This document shows, in pieces, positions 29,075-40,700 of a stretch of 64,000 bases of DNA. The position numbers and the translations under genes are program-made. The first letter of the stretch is position 1, and each line of letters begins with the position of its first letter. This DNA is from Bombus terrestris (Eukaryota; Arthropoda; Insecta; Hymenoptera; Apidae), in contig NW_025963548.1 of NCBI RefSeq assembly GCF_910591885.1, forward strand, positions 611,501 through 675,500, given 5' to 3'. The notes under the pieces were generated by a model, which saw only the letters and a list, made by a program, of their open reading frames with translations, did no database searches and was not told the DNA's origin.

Positions 29075-30973
29075 CTGCTCCTCAAATATTTCTTGCGAAT
29101 GTCCACTCCTCCTAAGTAGAATGCATCTATAATATGCAATGCAAGTACTTTTTGCTGATATATAAACTCCTTAGTCATTTCATATGCAACCTCTGCGTTT
29201 ACAAGTGTATTTGGTGGTAATTCTATGCCAATGTCATCGACACTAACCCAAGAATTCTTTGTACATGTATATACGTTGCTCCTTCCCACGCCCATATAAA
29301 ATGTAGCGTGCTTCTTATCATCATCAGACCTTGGCGTTGTACCACATGGCATACAAAACCAGTCATATAGTGATAAAAATGCATTTTCAATGTTAAATTC
29401 CATCAATTGTGCTGGATTAATAGTAAGAAATGAAGTATCTTTCAAAAGAGTATTCAATTTGTCTTTGGTTTCATGTGTCTTGGGATTGTCCTAGTTTCAT
29501 CTGGAAGTTTCCAATACTCTAGATATTGTTTGCGCATATCAGCTTGTTTTGTTTCAACAAGAGTATTATCCGCATAAAATGCTGCAATTTTACACAGGTC
29601 GATTATTTGTTTTCCGGCCAAATTTTTGTTAGAAGCACGTAGATATTGAACAAATTGTTTCTCTCTTTTTAATTCATTATATGATACTAGTTGTAAAACG
29701 TCGTCATTTACACCACCTTTTAAAAGCAGACGATTAACATGCTTCAGATATTCAACATCTTGTACCCCAGATCGTTTCTTCTTACATATTAAGTAACGTT
29801 CTGAACTTCCTGGTCTAGAAGAGTTTGGTTTAAAAATAAAAACTTCTTCAAAGCAGCGATACATTAAATAAACTAAACTAGCACTAAAGGGTGTAAAAAG
29901 GTTGAATAATTAAGTCACAAAATCACCACCCTCTCTTTCAACCATCAATGCTATTAAACATCGACAAAGATACAGTTGTTTTGAAAGAATTTCTTGTACA
30001 TTTTCTTGTCGTTCTACTGAGAATCCTCAATCAGACATCACAAAATGTACTCCTTTGCCATGGGTATGCTGCATTATAGGATTTGTAAATGCCTCTTCAT
30101 TATCTGGGTCAAAGACATCACCACTTTCCTTTGGTCCGTAGTATGGATGAAATGTTTCACAGGACCCGCATAAAAGTCTTCTAATTTGAAATCATGTTCA
30201 TTTTCTAAAGTAGGAGCAAATCCTTTAGCACGTCATTTCTTTCGCCATAGAACATGTTCACTAAAACCTCCTGCTCCAGCACATACATTTGCAAAGTATA
30301 GCAGCCCATTCTCCCTCAAACCTTTTGGGTTAGTAAACATAAAGTTACATGCTCTATCTGTATTCGCCATTTTAACAGTAGCACGATTTAAAAAAAGTGC
30401 ACCACGAATTGTTTCATGAGGATTACAACATGTCCTTGCTCGCGCACTTCAACGTCATCCAAATGAGCGAATACCGTTTTCGCATTGATAACAGTTTTCA
30501 CTATATCTTCACAACAGAAATCAATTTCATCATCTGTGGTCAACTTTTCATATCACCATTTCATATCTTTTACACACTTTATAACTTCCTCTGCAGGATT
30601 CCATTTAAGACCTGAATCTTCATGTCCAGGAACATGATGTCCAAAGCCTCTACGACCATGCTGTCTAGGTGCTTGAACTGGCTCTAAACGACCTTGATCA
30701 TTATTTCCGAAGCCGTAACCGCCTTATATACCATCATTCGCATCATCCTTTTGCCGTTATCGAGGAGATTGCTTGACTCTTCTGTTATTATTTGTATTCT
30801 TCTATTTTCAACTACCTTTTCGTCAATATCATCCTCGTCAGATTCACATGAACATCTACAAATTTTTTGTCGTTTACTATGATTATAAGTATCTCTTTCA
30901 CAGTTCTTCCTTTTTGTCCTAGTTTCCAATTCTTCTTGCATAGTATGTTGATGCATCAGTCGCATAACAATTC

Positions 30974-31223
30974 TGCTAGGAACATGATACATTTACACTG
31001 TACATGTGAATGTGTGTATAGGCGTCAGACGACGTCAGGCCTTAGTTGGGACAAAAGACAAGAGTCAGTCGTTAGAAGTATCTGGAAGAGTCTGTTGACA
31101 ACAAGCGTGCGTGCGAGTAGGGTTTCGAGGTCTTTAGATATATGTATAAGATATATGTATAACTGTTGTGTGCTAAATAAAAGGGAATTATTTGTATTTC
31201 CGAATCCATTCTATATCTTTACA
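30974..31223 (+). repeat. 5' LTR of copia element C
   Basis: TG...CA, 250 bp. It carries a local duplication of a TATATGTATAAGA-type phrase near 31,137-31,160 compared with the other LTRs. Confidence 0.9.
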
Positions 31224-31398
31224 TGGTAGCAGAGCGTGGTTCATAGTTTTGCCAGTTATTTTGGTGCATGGTTTTCAATATTGCGAGTTATATCGAGTGA
31301 GTCTTCAGTAAGGAAAGAAACGTTCAAAGGTTACAAAGAGGAAAAATACATTTCGAGCACGAAGGAACGCTTGAGTAAGAGATAAGGAATCATTTAAA

Positions 31399-32215
31399 AT
31401 GGATAGATCGGAAATCATGATACCTATTTTCGATGGTGAGGATTACGGTATGTGGAAGCAAAGAATAACGATGTTTCTCACATATAAAGAATGCGAGATT
31501 GTCACAACTAGGGTGAAGACAGAAACAGACAATGAAGACTGGGACAAAAAGGATCTGAAGGCAATAGATATAATTTATAGTGCCGTCACAAATAGACAAT
31601 TGGAATATATTAGAGAAGAAAAAACGGCGTATGAGATAGTGAAACAGTTTGATGAAATGTACTTGAAAGAGTCGACGGCACTACAGATCGTATGCAGAAG
31701 GAGATTGGAAAAGATAAGACTTGAGAACTACACTGATTCAGCATCGTTTTTTAATGATTTCGAAAAATTAATAAATGAATTAAAATGTGCGAGTGCACAA
31801 GTGAGTGAGAGGGAAAAACTGAATTACACGCTGAATACGTTACCCGAAGAATACACCTACATAGCGGATATAGTCGATGCATTGAAAGCAGAAAATCAAA
31901 CGGTAGCATATGTAAAAAATAAAATTGAAATAGCGGAGAAGAAGAATAAGTCCAATCGAGGAGAAATGCAAACCAACGCCTTTTCTGCAAAAAAGGAAGG
32001 ATGCTTCAGATGTGGAAGAGTAGGACATTTTGCGATAGAGTGTCAAAATGGCGTCGAAGCGGGAAGCAGTAACAGTTTTTGGCGTGGGTCAACACGTGGT
32101 CGCAGCAGAGGAAGAGGAGACAAAGGAAATACGAGCAGGGGACATGGAAATTTCCATCGTCAGTCAACAACCGGCACGGGCGAGCATGGTAACTCAAGAT
32201 CAGGCACATGGATAG
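31399..32215 (+). pseudogene. gag: copia gag, copy C (best preserved)
   Basis: It is open from ATG 31,399 through the complete gag body, with FDGEDYGMWKQRITMFL at the N-terminus (the two bases lost in A and B are present), the zinc knuckle CFRCGRVGHFAIEC near 32,004-32,045, and a Gly/Arg/Ser-rich tail. At 32,216 a solo LTR interrupts the tail and the frame then runs 80 bases into foreign sequence, ending at 32,295. In the intact element gag would run on into the protease. Confidence 0.85.
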
Positions 32216-32592
32216 TGTCACGTAAAATAAGAAAGAAATTTAAAGGAAAGAAGAAAAATTTATTTTTTCCTCGTTTATACACTTCTGAACTCTAGCCGTG
32301 GCCATTCGAGACTGAGGCTCTTACAATATTTTCTTACTTTCGGTGACATCTGTTTCTTCTTTTGTTTTTCATCCTTCATCATCCCCACCACCCTGCAGGC
32401 GCACCCGACCGCTGCCACGCTTCCAGAACATTCGGTGGAAGGACCGTTAGGACACAGATGAACCCTCAGGCACTCCGGCAATATACATTGTCGCCAAGGT
32501 CGCCATGTGTAATGTTCAAGTATCGGCTGTCTGGAGAATGTTTAGAAGTGGTCGCCTAAGGTGACATCAGGGCAAAAGAGTTTGGGGTTACA
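32216..32592 (-). mobile_element. Solo LTR nested in copia gag (copy C), opposite orientation
   Basis: 377 bp, flanked by ATAG at 32,212-32,215 and 32,593-32,596. On the minus strand it ends TTTTACGTGACA like the A/B inserts, but begins TGTAACCCC instead of TGTCACGACC and differs through its first part. It is a relative of the insert in A and B, inserted independently about 40 bases further along the uninterrupted gag sequence. Confidence 0.7.
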
Positions 32593-32652
32593 ATAGCAAC
32601 GGCGCACGCAGCACACAGCGGCGAGGCGAACGAGATAAGTAATAATGAAGTA

Positions 32653-33820
32653 ATGTGGCTATTAGATAGCGGTTGCACAGATCACATAATTAACAACGTA
32701 AATTATTTCGATAAATCTATTGACCTTAAAGAACCGGTAAATATATATTTAGGCGATAATAGATCGATAAAGGCAACAAAAGTAGGGAATGTTATAAGTT
32801 ATTTTGAAGCATTTGGAAAGCAAAATGAAATAAATATGAATAATGTTTTTTACGCGAAAGAAATGTCCGCAAACTTGATTAGTTTAGGCAAGTTAAAAGA
32901 TAATAGGAACACGGTTACTTCAATAGGAAATATTGCAAAAGTAATAGATGAGGACAATAAGCTTACAGCGGTAGCGGTTAAAGAAAAGGGAACATATAGA
33001 ATGAAAAGTATATTGAAAGGGAAGGAGCACTTAGCAAACAGCGCTGAACGTAGTGGTATGAGTAAAAAGGAAAGATGACATAGGATGTTAGGACACGTAA
33101 ATTTTAAATATTTAAATATTTTGGTTAAAGAGCAGCTAGTTACAGGGTATACCGAAAGAATTTGAGAAGGAATTTTTGAAATATAGGGTGTGTATAGAAA
33201 GTAAAATGCACAATTTACCATTCAAAAATAATCGAACCAAGGCTAGGGAGATAATGGAAATTATTCATACGGTCGTGTGCGGTCCCTTTAAGACTACCGG
33301 ATTCAATGAAGAGAAATATTTCATCTCATTTATCGATGATTATAGCAAAATAGCTAGAATTTATTGTATAAAATCAAAGGGTGAGGTCTTTGATTGTTTC
33401 GTACAGTTTGTAAATGAAGCCGAGAATTTAACGGGCAAGAGGTTTAAAATATTGAGATGTGATAGTGGAGAAGAGTACTTGAATAATCGAATTTATAAAT
33501 TTGCTAGGGATAAAGGTATCAGAATAAATAACTGCCCAACCTACGTACATGAATTAAACGGGACAACGGAAAGGTATAATAGAACAGTGATGGACATGGC
33601 GCGTTGCTTGTTAGCGGAAGCGAAAGTACATAAAAGGTACTGGCTGGAAATAGATTGGACAGCGGTATACTTGAAGAATCGAATACTGGTAAATACTATA
33701 GAGAGAAAGACACCTTTTGAAATATTCTTCGGGAGAAAACCAAGTGTTGAAAATCTACATCTATATGGAAGTAAAGTTTTTGTAAGAACAAAAGAGAGTT
33801 TCTAAATGGGATAAGAAGGC
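32653..33820 (+). pseudogene. pol: copia protease and integrase, copy C
   Basis: Protease DSGCTDHI lies at about 32,662-32,685. A TGA replaces Trp at 33,076-33,078 just before the integrase zinc finger, and a 1-nt gain near 33,147 follows. Integrase resumes from 33,176 to 33,805 with its Asp, Asp and Glu blocks (the first Asp is changed: TVVCGPF for SDVRGPF). Downstream lies the 1-nt frameshift shared by all three copies. Confidence 0.85.
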
Positions 33821-35491
33821 AGATATGGGAATTTAGTTTGGATATAGTGAAGTAGGTTACAGAGTCTTATTAGGTGGGAAAATAACAATAGCGAGACATG
33901 TATAGGACATAGAAACAGACACAAAATGTATCGGTTTTGTGGAGAATTCATTCGATAAAGATAACAATGACATTGAGGATAATGATTTATTGGTAAACAT
34001 GAATAAAGAAGAGTTAGAAAGTAGGGAAGATGAAAATGATAACAGTCTTGAAAGCTTAAACATCCCTGGAAGATCTACACGTAATAAGAGAACTCCAGTA
34101 AGATATCCAGAAAAAGAAAACATTAGTGAAATCCATGCAAATTATTGTAGTGTAGATATCCCTTGTACATTTGAGGAGGCGATTTGTTGTGAAGATAGTG
34201 AAGATTGGAAACAAGCTATGGATAAGGAAATAGAAGGTCTTTATAAGAATAAAACTTGGAAATTGGTAGAAAGGGTGAAAGGCAAAGACGTATTAGATGT
34301 AAAATGGGTTTACACGAGAAAATCAGATGACAGGTATAAGGATAGATTAGTGGTAAGAGGATTCCAACAAAGAAACGTAGCTGATGACATATACTCCCCA
34401 GTAGCGAGTAATCAGACCTTTAAGATATTGCTATCATATTGTTGTCAAAATGGATTAATTATTTAGCAAATGGATGCAGAAACTGCCTTTTTAAATGGTG
34501 AAGTAACCTCGGAGGTATATGTAAATCAACCAAAGGGATATGCGGATCGAACGAATAGAGTTTGTAAACTATCGAAAGCGCTGTATGGGTTAAAAGAAAG
34601 TCCAAGGAACTGATATGAGTGTTTTGATAAGTATGTGACGAGATTGGGTTTTAAAAAGAATAACATAGAGTTGTGCCTATATACACATGGAGAGGGAGAA
34701 ATTGTTGCATATTTGCTAATATATGTAGACGATTTGCTAATTTGTAGTAAAAACAAAAGGAAGATACAAAGTGTAAAGAAGTTACTAACTAATAGATTTG
34801 AAATGAAAGATTTAGGTGAAGTCAAAGAATAGAGAGGATATTGGATACAAAAATTTAATTGGCGCATTGTTGTATGTTAGTGTAAATACCAGACCCGATA
34901 TAAGTTATAGTGTGAATTATTTGAGTAGATTTCAAGATTGTTGTAATGAGACACATTTTAAATTTGCTTTGCGAATATTGAAATATTTGTACCGGACTAG
35001 AGATTTAAGATTAGATTATAAAAGGAATGAGAAATGTGAAACGATAGATTGTTATGTGGACGCTGATTGGGCAGGAGATCATTTAGATAGGAAATCGACT
35101 TCTGGATATGTAATTAGATTGTATGGAAATGTAATTGGTTGGAACTCTAAAAAAACAAAGGTGTGTGACAAAAGCCTCGACGTATGCAGAGTATGTAGCT
35201 CTATCGGAAGCGGTGAGTGAATTAATGTCTATTAGGGAAATTATGAAAATCTTCAGTGTAAATCTAGACGATAACCCTGTAAAAATTTATGAGGATAACT
35301 CTGGAGTGATAAGTATAGCAAAGCACGGAAATTTTACAAAAAATTCTAAACACATTGAAGTTCATTACCACTATGTTCACGAGTGCTTAAAGGAGAACAA
35401 GATAAACATATTTAAAGTTATTAGAGGCGAAAATACTGCGGATATTTTTACGAAGGCACTGTGTACAGAGAGAGAAATTCGAAAGGTTTAG
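33821..35491 (+). pseudogene. pol: copia reverse transcriptase and RNase H, copy C
   Basis: Stops occur near 33,834 (Leu to stop), 33,903 (Glu to stop), 34,464 (Glu to stop) and 34,611. Signatures remain: WVYTRKSDDRY, MDAETAFLNG (the usual Val is Ala), YVDDLLI near 34,725-34,745, VDADWAGDHLDRKSTSGYV near 35,055-35,110, and KASTYAEYVALSEAV in a shifted frame from 35,160. The region between YVDD and RNase H is deleted by about 180 bp. Confidence 0.85.
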
Positions 35492-35612
35492 GTCATGGAT
35501 GAATGTAAACTAAGAGAAATGTAGATAAAGCAATAAGTGTTAAAGTTTCTGTTACGTAATTCGTCAAAGCATGTAAATACGATTAAGTGTACAGTATAAA
35601 TGTAAGGAGGCG

Positions 35613-35857
35613 TGTTAGGAACATGATACATTTAAACTGTACATGTAAATGCGCGTGTAAGCGTCAGAGGACTTCCAGGCCTTAGTTGGGACAAAAGACA
35701 AGAGTCAGGCGTTAGAAGTATCTGGAAGAGTCGGTTGGCAACAAGCGTGCGTGCGAGTAGGATTTCGAGGTCTTTAGAGTATAAGATATATGTATGACTG
35801 TTGTGTGCTAAATAAAGGGAATTATTTGTATTTCCGAACCCCTTCTATATCCTTACA
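35613..35857 (+). repeat. 3' LTR of copia element C
   Basis: 245 bp. Its end CCTTCTATATCCTTACA is shared with the minus-strand solo LTR at 21,756-22,000 and unlike the element B 3' LTR. It is followed by GTGGCGTCGA, the inverted counterpart of the sequence left of 21,756. Confidence 0.9.
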
Positions 35858-36827
35858 GTGGCGTCGAATATCCGATGGTAACGGGAATTTACGACTCTCG
35901 TTGACGCGAAACATAGTTGATTTTGTTTAAATGCTAGTTATAGTTTCGCGTGAGTAGGGGCAGAAGGAAAGAAGGGTATACACGAATCATTTATAAACCA
36001 CTTAAGATGTATAGGCGAAAATGACTTGAAATAGTATTTCTTTACTCAGATTGCCTTATTTTCATATTGCTATTATAACATAAATGTCATGGTAGAAACC
36101 CGGATGATAAATAAATGGCTTATTTCGTTAAACAAATTATTGCCTTTCTGAATTAAATTTGAGACTTTCAATAATCCTCAACTACGAAATTTATGTTGAT
36201 TCTTTTATAAATGGTGCATGCCTGTCAGTTAGATATTATAAGAACGAAGAGTTTACCATTAAAACTTTAAAATTTCGACAAAAGTTTTAAAGCGTAGGCG
36301 TCACTGTGTAGGTACGTAGGTAGGTAAATTGAGGTCAACCGGATGTAGAGTTAGTGCCGCATCGGCCACGCTGGTCTTCACCTTTCTCTCATTGCGTTCG
36401 TCAGATAATTAATATAATTTACATGTTATTATAAACAGTATTATAAATTATTATAAATTTTTGTACATTATATATGTTGTTGAGGTAAATAAATTCAAAA
36501 TTTGGGGAACAACGAATTCAAGTATTATCCTGTTCTGTCGGGTTACTATTGGTGGCGGGGCAGTAGCCGCTTGGGGTACGTGGGCGTTGCCTCTGGACCG
36601 CTTCGGTCAATCTCACTCCGCGAGTAGTTGGTAACGGCTGTGTCGAAGTCAGTGACGAAAGTGCGCAGTGGTTTCTCAGTCTGATTCGTGTATTTTCCAT
36701 GTATGTTATATCAGATTTCTTGGATATTATTTCGTCACAGTGTATAATGTGTCTTTTTTACACTTGCGAACTGGTTAATTCTTTCGTTGTTTCTGAATAT
36801 TATAATATTCTTGTACGTTAGTGTATT
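35858..36827. repeat. Inverted copy of the 20,786-21,755 spacer
   Basis: It is the reverse complement of the stretch between the element B 3' LTR and the solo LTR, almost base for base, including the 60-codon frame (here minus, 36,518-36,700). The first 48 bases are gypsy LTR remnant. Confidence 0.85.
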
Positions 36828-37070
36828 TGTAATGGTATAGAATGGATTCGGAAATACAAATAATTCCCTTTATTTAGCACACAACTGTTATACATATATC
36901 TTATACTCTAAAGACCTCGAAATGCTACTAGCACGCACGCTTGTTGTCAACCGGCTCCTCCAGATACTTCTAACCCCTGATTCTTGTCTTTTGTCCCAAC
37001 TAAGGCCTGGAAGTCCTCTGACGCTTACACGCACATTTACATGTACACTAAATGTATCATGTTCCGAACA
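36828..37070 (-). repeat. Inverted copia LTR (243 bp)
   Basis: It matches the element B 3' LTR, including its TACCATTACA end, in reverse, and joins the same GTGTATT flank. Confidence 0.85.
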
Positions 37071-37735
37071 CGCCTCCTTACATTTATACTGTACACTTAA
37101 TCGTATTTACATGCTTTGACGAATTACGTAACAGAAACTTTAACACTTATTGCTTTATCTACATTTCTCTTAGTTTACATTCATCCATCACCTAAACCTT
37201 TCGAATTTCTCTCTCTGTACACAGTGCCTTCGTAAAAATATCCGCAGTATTTTCGCCTGTAATTACTTTAAATATGTTTATCTTGTTCTCCTTTAAGCAC
37301 TCGTGAACATAGTGGTAATGAACTTCAATGTGTTTAGAATTTTTTGTAAAATATCCGTGCTTTGCTATACTTATCACTCCAGAGTTATCCTCATAAATTT
37401 TTACAGGGTTATCGTCTAGATTTACATTGAAGATTTTCATAATTTCCCTAATAGACATTAATTCACTCATCGCTTCCGATGGAGCTACATTCTCTGTATA
37501 CGTCGAGGCTTTTGTCACACACCTTTGTTTTTTTAGACTTCCAACCAATTACATTTCCATACAATCTAATTACATATACAGAAGTCGATTTCCTATCTAA
37601 ATGATCTCCTGCCCAACCAGCGTCCACATAACAATCTATCGTTTCACATTTCTCATTCCTTTTAAAATCTAATCTTAAATCTCTAGTCCGGTACAAATAT
37701 TTCAATATTCGCAAAGCATATTTAAAATGTGTCTT
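37071..37735 (-). pseudogene. pol: Inverted copia tail (RNase H end), truncated by satellite
   Basis: On the minus strand it reads from about the FKYALRILKYLYRTRDLRL block through VDAGWAGDHLDRKST, VIGWKSKK and TKASTYTE to the end of RNase H (37,192), then the short untranslated tail to the LTR. It stops abruptly at 37,735, where satellite sequence starts within ACACATTTTAAAT-type copia sequence. Confidence 0.85.
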
Positions 37736-40700
37736 ACTAGATTTATACGAGCGAGCGGACCGAGCGAGCAACGATTACTATTTCCATGCTATACATATAC
37801 CTTATATTGCCTTGCATATATTTCCTGTTATTGCCTAATTTTGTCAGCGATTTCGGACCACACGTTGCACTGTACTATGTGGAAATATTACTATTTATGT
37901 AAAACTATTGATAAACTGTAAACTTTCGTCAGTACCCAATTCGATAAAGAAATCCGGCTCCTCGGGCTGGTGCGAATATTTCATTGTCGCTATGTGCCGA
38001 ACCATTGCTTTGTGACACACCTATACGCGTCCCTCGCTCGCTGCGCTCGCTCGAAAACTGTAGCCTAACCTAAAACCCATCCCCCTTGCGTTCATTATTC
38101 GATATGGGGCGACTTATTTCAAATTTGCTAACGTGTCGGATCGGCTGTGAGGTTGGACTAGATTTATACGAGCGAGCGGAGCGAGCGAGCTACGATTACA
38201 ATTTCCAAGCTATACATATACCTTATATTGCCTTGCATATATTTCCTGTTATTGCCTAATTTTGTCAGCGATTTCGGACCACACGTTGCACTGTACTATG
38301 TGGAAATATTACTATTTATGTAAAACTATTGATAAACTGTAAACTTTCGTCAGTACCCAATTCGATAAAGAAATCCGGCTCCTCGGGCTGGTGCGAATAT
38401 TTCATTGTCGCTATGTGCCGAACCCTTGCTTTGTAACACACCTATACGCGTCCCTCGCTCGCTGCGCTCGCTCGAAAACTGTAACCTAACCTAAAACCCA
38501 TCCCCCTTGAGTTCATTATTCGATATGGGGCGACTTATTTCAAATTTGAGAACGTGTCGGATCGGTTGTGAGGTTGGACTAGATTTTTACGAGCGAGCGG
38601 AGCGCGCGAGCATCGATCACAATTTCCAAGCTATACATATACCTTCTATTATCTTGCAAATATTTCGTGTTATAACCTAATTTTGTCAGACATTTCTGAC
38701 ATCACATTGCACTGTACAATGTGGAAATATTACTATTTATGTAAAACTGTTGATGAAATGTAAACTTTTGTCAGTATGCAATTCGATAAAGACTTGCGGT
38801 TCCTCGGGCTGGTGCGAATATTTCAATGTCCCTATGTGCCAAACCGTTGCTTTGTGACACACCTTTAAGCGTCAGTCGCTCGCTGCGCTCGAAAAATATA
38901 GCCTAACCTAAAACCAAGCCCTCCTGCGTTCGTTATTCAATAAGGAGGCGACTTATTTCAAATTTGCTAACGTGTCGGATCGGTTGTGAGGTTGGACTAG
39001 ATTTTTACGAGCGAGCGGAGCGAGCGAGCAACGATTACAATTTCCCAGCTATACATATACCTTATATTACCTTGCATATATTTCCTGCTATTGCCTAATT
39101 TTGTCAGTGATTTCGGACCACACGTTGCACTGAACTATGTGGAAATATTACTATTTATGTAAAGCTATTGATAAACTGTAAACTTTCGTCAGTACGCAAT
39201 TCGATAAGGACTTCCGGCTCCTCGGGCTGGTGCGAATATTTCAATGTCCCTATGTGCCAAACCGTTGGTTTGTGACACACCTTTAAGCGTCAGTCGCTCG
39301 CTGCGCTCGAAAAATATAGCCTAACCTAAAACCAAGCCCTCCTGCGTTCGTTATTCAATAAGGAGGCGACTTATTTCAAATTTGCTAACGTGTCGGATCG
39401 GTTGTGAGGTTGGACTAGATTTTTACGAGCGAGCGGAGCGAGCGAGCAACGATTACAATTTCCCAGCTATACATATACCTTATATTACCTTGCATATATT
39501 TCCTGTTATTGCCTAATTTTGTCAGTGATTTCGGACCACACGTTGCACTGAACTATGTGGAAATATTACTATTTATGTAAAGCTATTGATAAACTGTAAA
39601 CTTTCGTCAGTACGCAATTCGATAAGGACTTCCCGCTCCTCGGGCTGGTGCGAATATTTCAATGTCCCTATGTGCCAAACCGTTGGTTTGTGACACACCT
39701 TTAAGCGTCAGTCGCTCGCTGCGCTCGAAAAATATAGCCTAACCTAAAACCAAGCCCTCCTGCGTTCGTTATTTAATAAGGAGGCGACTTATTTCAAATT
39801 TGCTAACGTGTCGGATCGGTTGTGAGGTTGGACTAGATTTTTACGAGCGAGCGGAGCGAGCGAGCAACGATTACAATTTCCCAGCTATACATATACCTTA
39901 TATTACCTTGCATATATTTCCTGTTATTACCTAATTTTGTCAGTGATTTCGGACCACACGTTGCACTGAACTATGTGGAAATATTACTATTTATGTAAAG
40001 CTATTGATAAACTGTAAACTTTCGTCAGTACGCAATTCGATAAGGACTTCCGGCTCCTCGGGCTGGTGCGAATATTTCAATGTCCCTATGTGCCAAACCG
40101 TTGGTTTGTGACACACCTTTAAGCGTCAGTCGCTCGCTGCGCTCGAAAAATATAGCCTAACCTAAAACCAAGCCCTCCTGCGTTCGTTATTCAATAAGGA
40201 GGCGACTTATTTCAAATTTACTAACGTGACGGATCTGTTGTGAGGTTGGACTAGATTCTTATGAGCGAGCGGAGCGAGCGAGCTACGATTACAATTTTCA
40301 CGCTATACATATACCTTATATTGCCTTGCATATATCTCCTGTTATTGCCTAATTTTATCAGCGATTTCGGACCACACGTTGCACTGTTCTATGTGGAAAT
40401 ATTACTATTTATGTAAAACTATTGATAAACTGTAAACTTTTGTCTGTAGGCAATTCGATAAAGACTTCCGGCTCCTCGGGCTGGTGCGAATATTTCAATG
40501 TCCCTATGTGCCAAGCCGTTGGTTTGTGACACACCTTTACGCGTCCCTCGCTCGCTGCGCTCGCTAGAAAACTATAGCCTAACCTAAAACCAAGCCCTCT
40601 TGCGTTCGTTATTCGATAAGGAGGCGACTTATTTCAAATTTGCTAACGTGTCGGATCGGTTGTGAGGTTGGACTAGATTTATACGAGCCAGCGGAGCGAG

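Larger units (their letters stand above)
27620..30973 (-). pseudogene. CMTR1: CMTR1 (cap-1 methyltransferase) relic, copy B
   Basis: It has the same domain order as copy A: N-terminus and KRQK (30,965-30,860), G-patch (about 30,740-30,640), SAM motif and WRKK (about 30,300-30,240), core with HGKGVHFVMSD then stop, GGDFVT then stop, LFNLFTPFS (about 30,050-29,890), the MYRCFEEVFIFKP region from 29,864, a frameshift near 29,490, then LPPNTLVNAEV and LALHIIDAFYLGG to about 29,080. A 112-bp intron (28,963-29,074) precedes the C-terminal part with NNYTRIRAKELLPVGTYI. A TRIM element interrupts the C-terminal exon at 27,922-28,767. A stop in the WW-like tail (KYVFN-stop-KTNEKLFDL) is shared with A. 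Confidence 0.85.
30974..35857 (+). mobile_element. Copia element C, LTR to LTR, inactive
   Basis: 5' LTR 30,974-31,223 (250 bp, with small insertions), primer-binding site, gag, protease, integrase, reverse transcriptase, RNase H, polypurine tract (35,604-35,612) and 3' LTR 35,613-35,857. About 180 bp are missing between the YVDD region and RNase H at about 34,831. The left flank is the CMTR1 relic as in B. The right flank is inverted sequence, and its 3' LTR end matches the solo LTR at 21,756, so the 3' end is recombinant. Confidence 0.9.
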
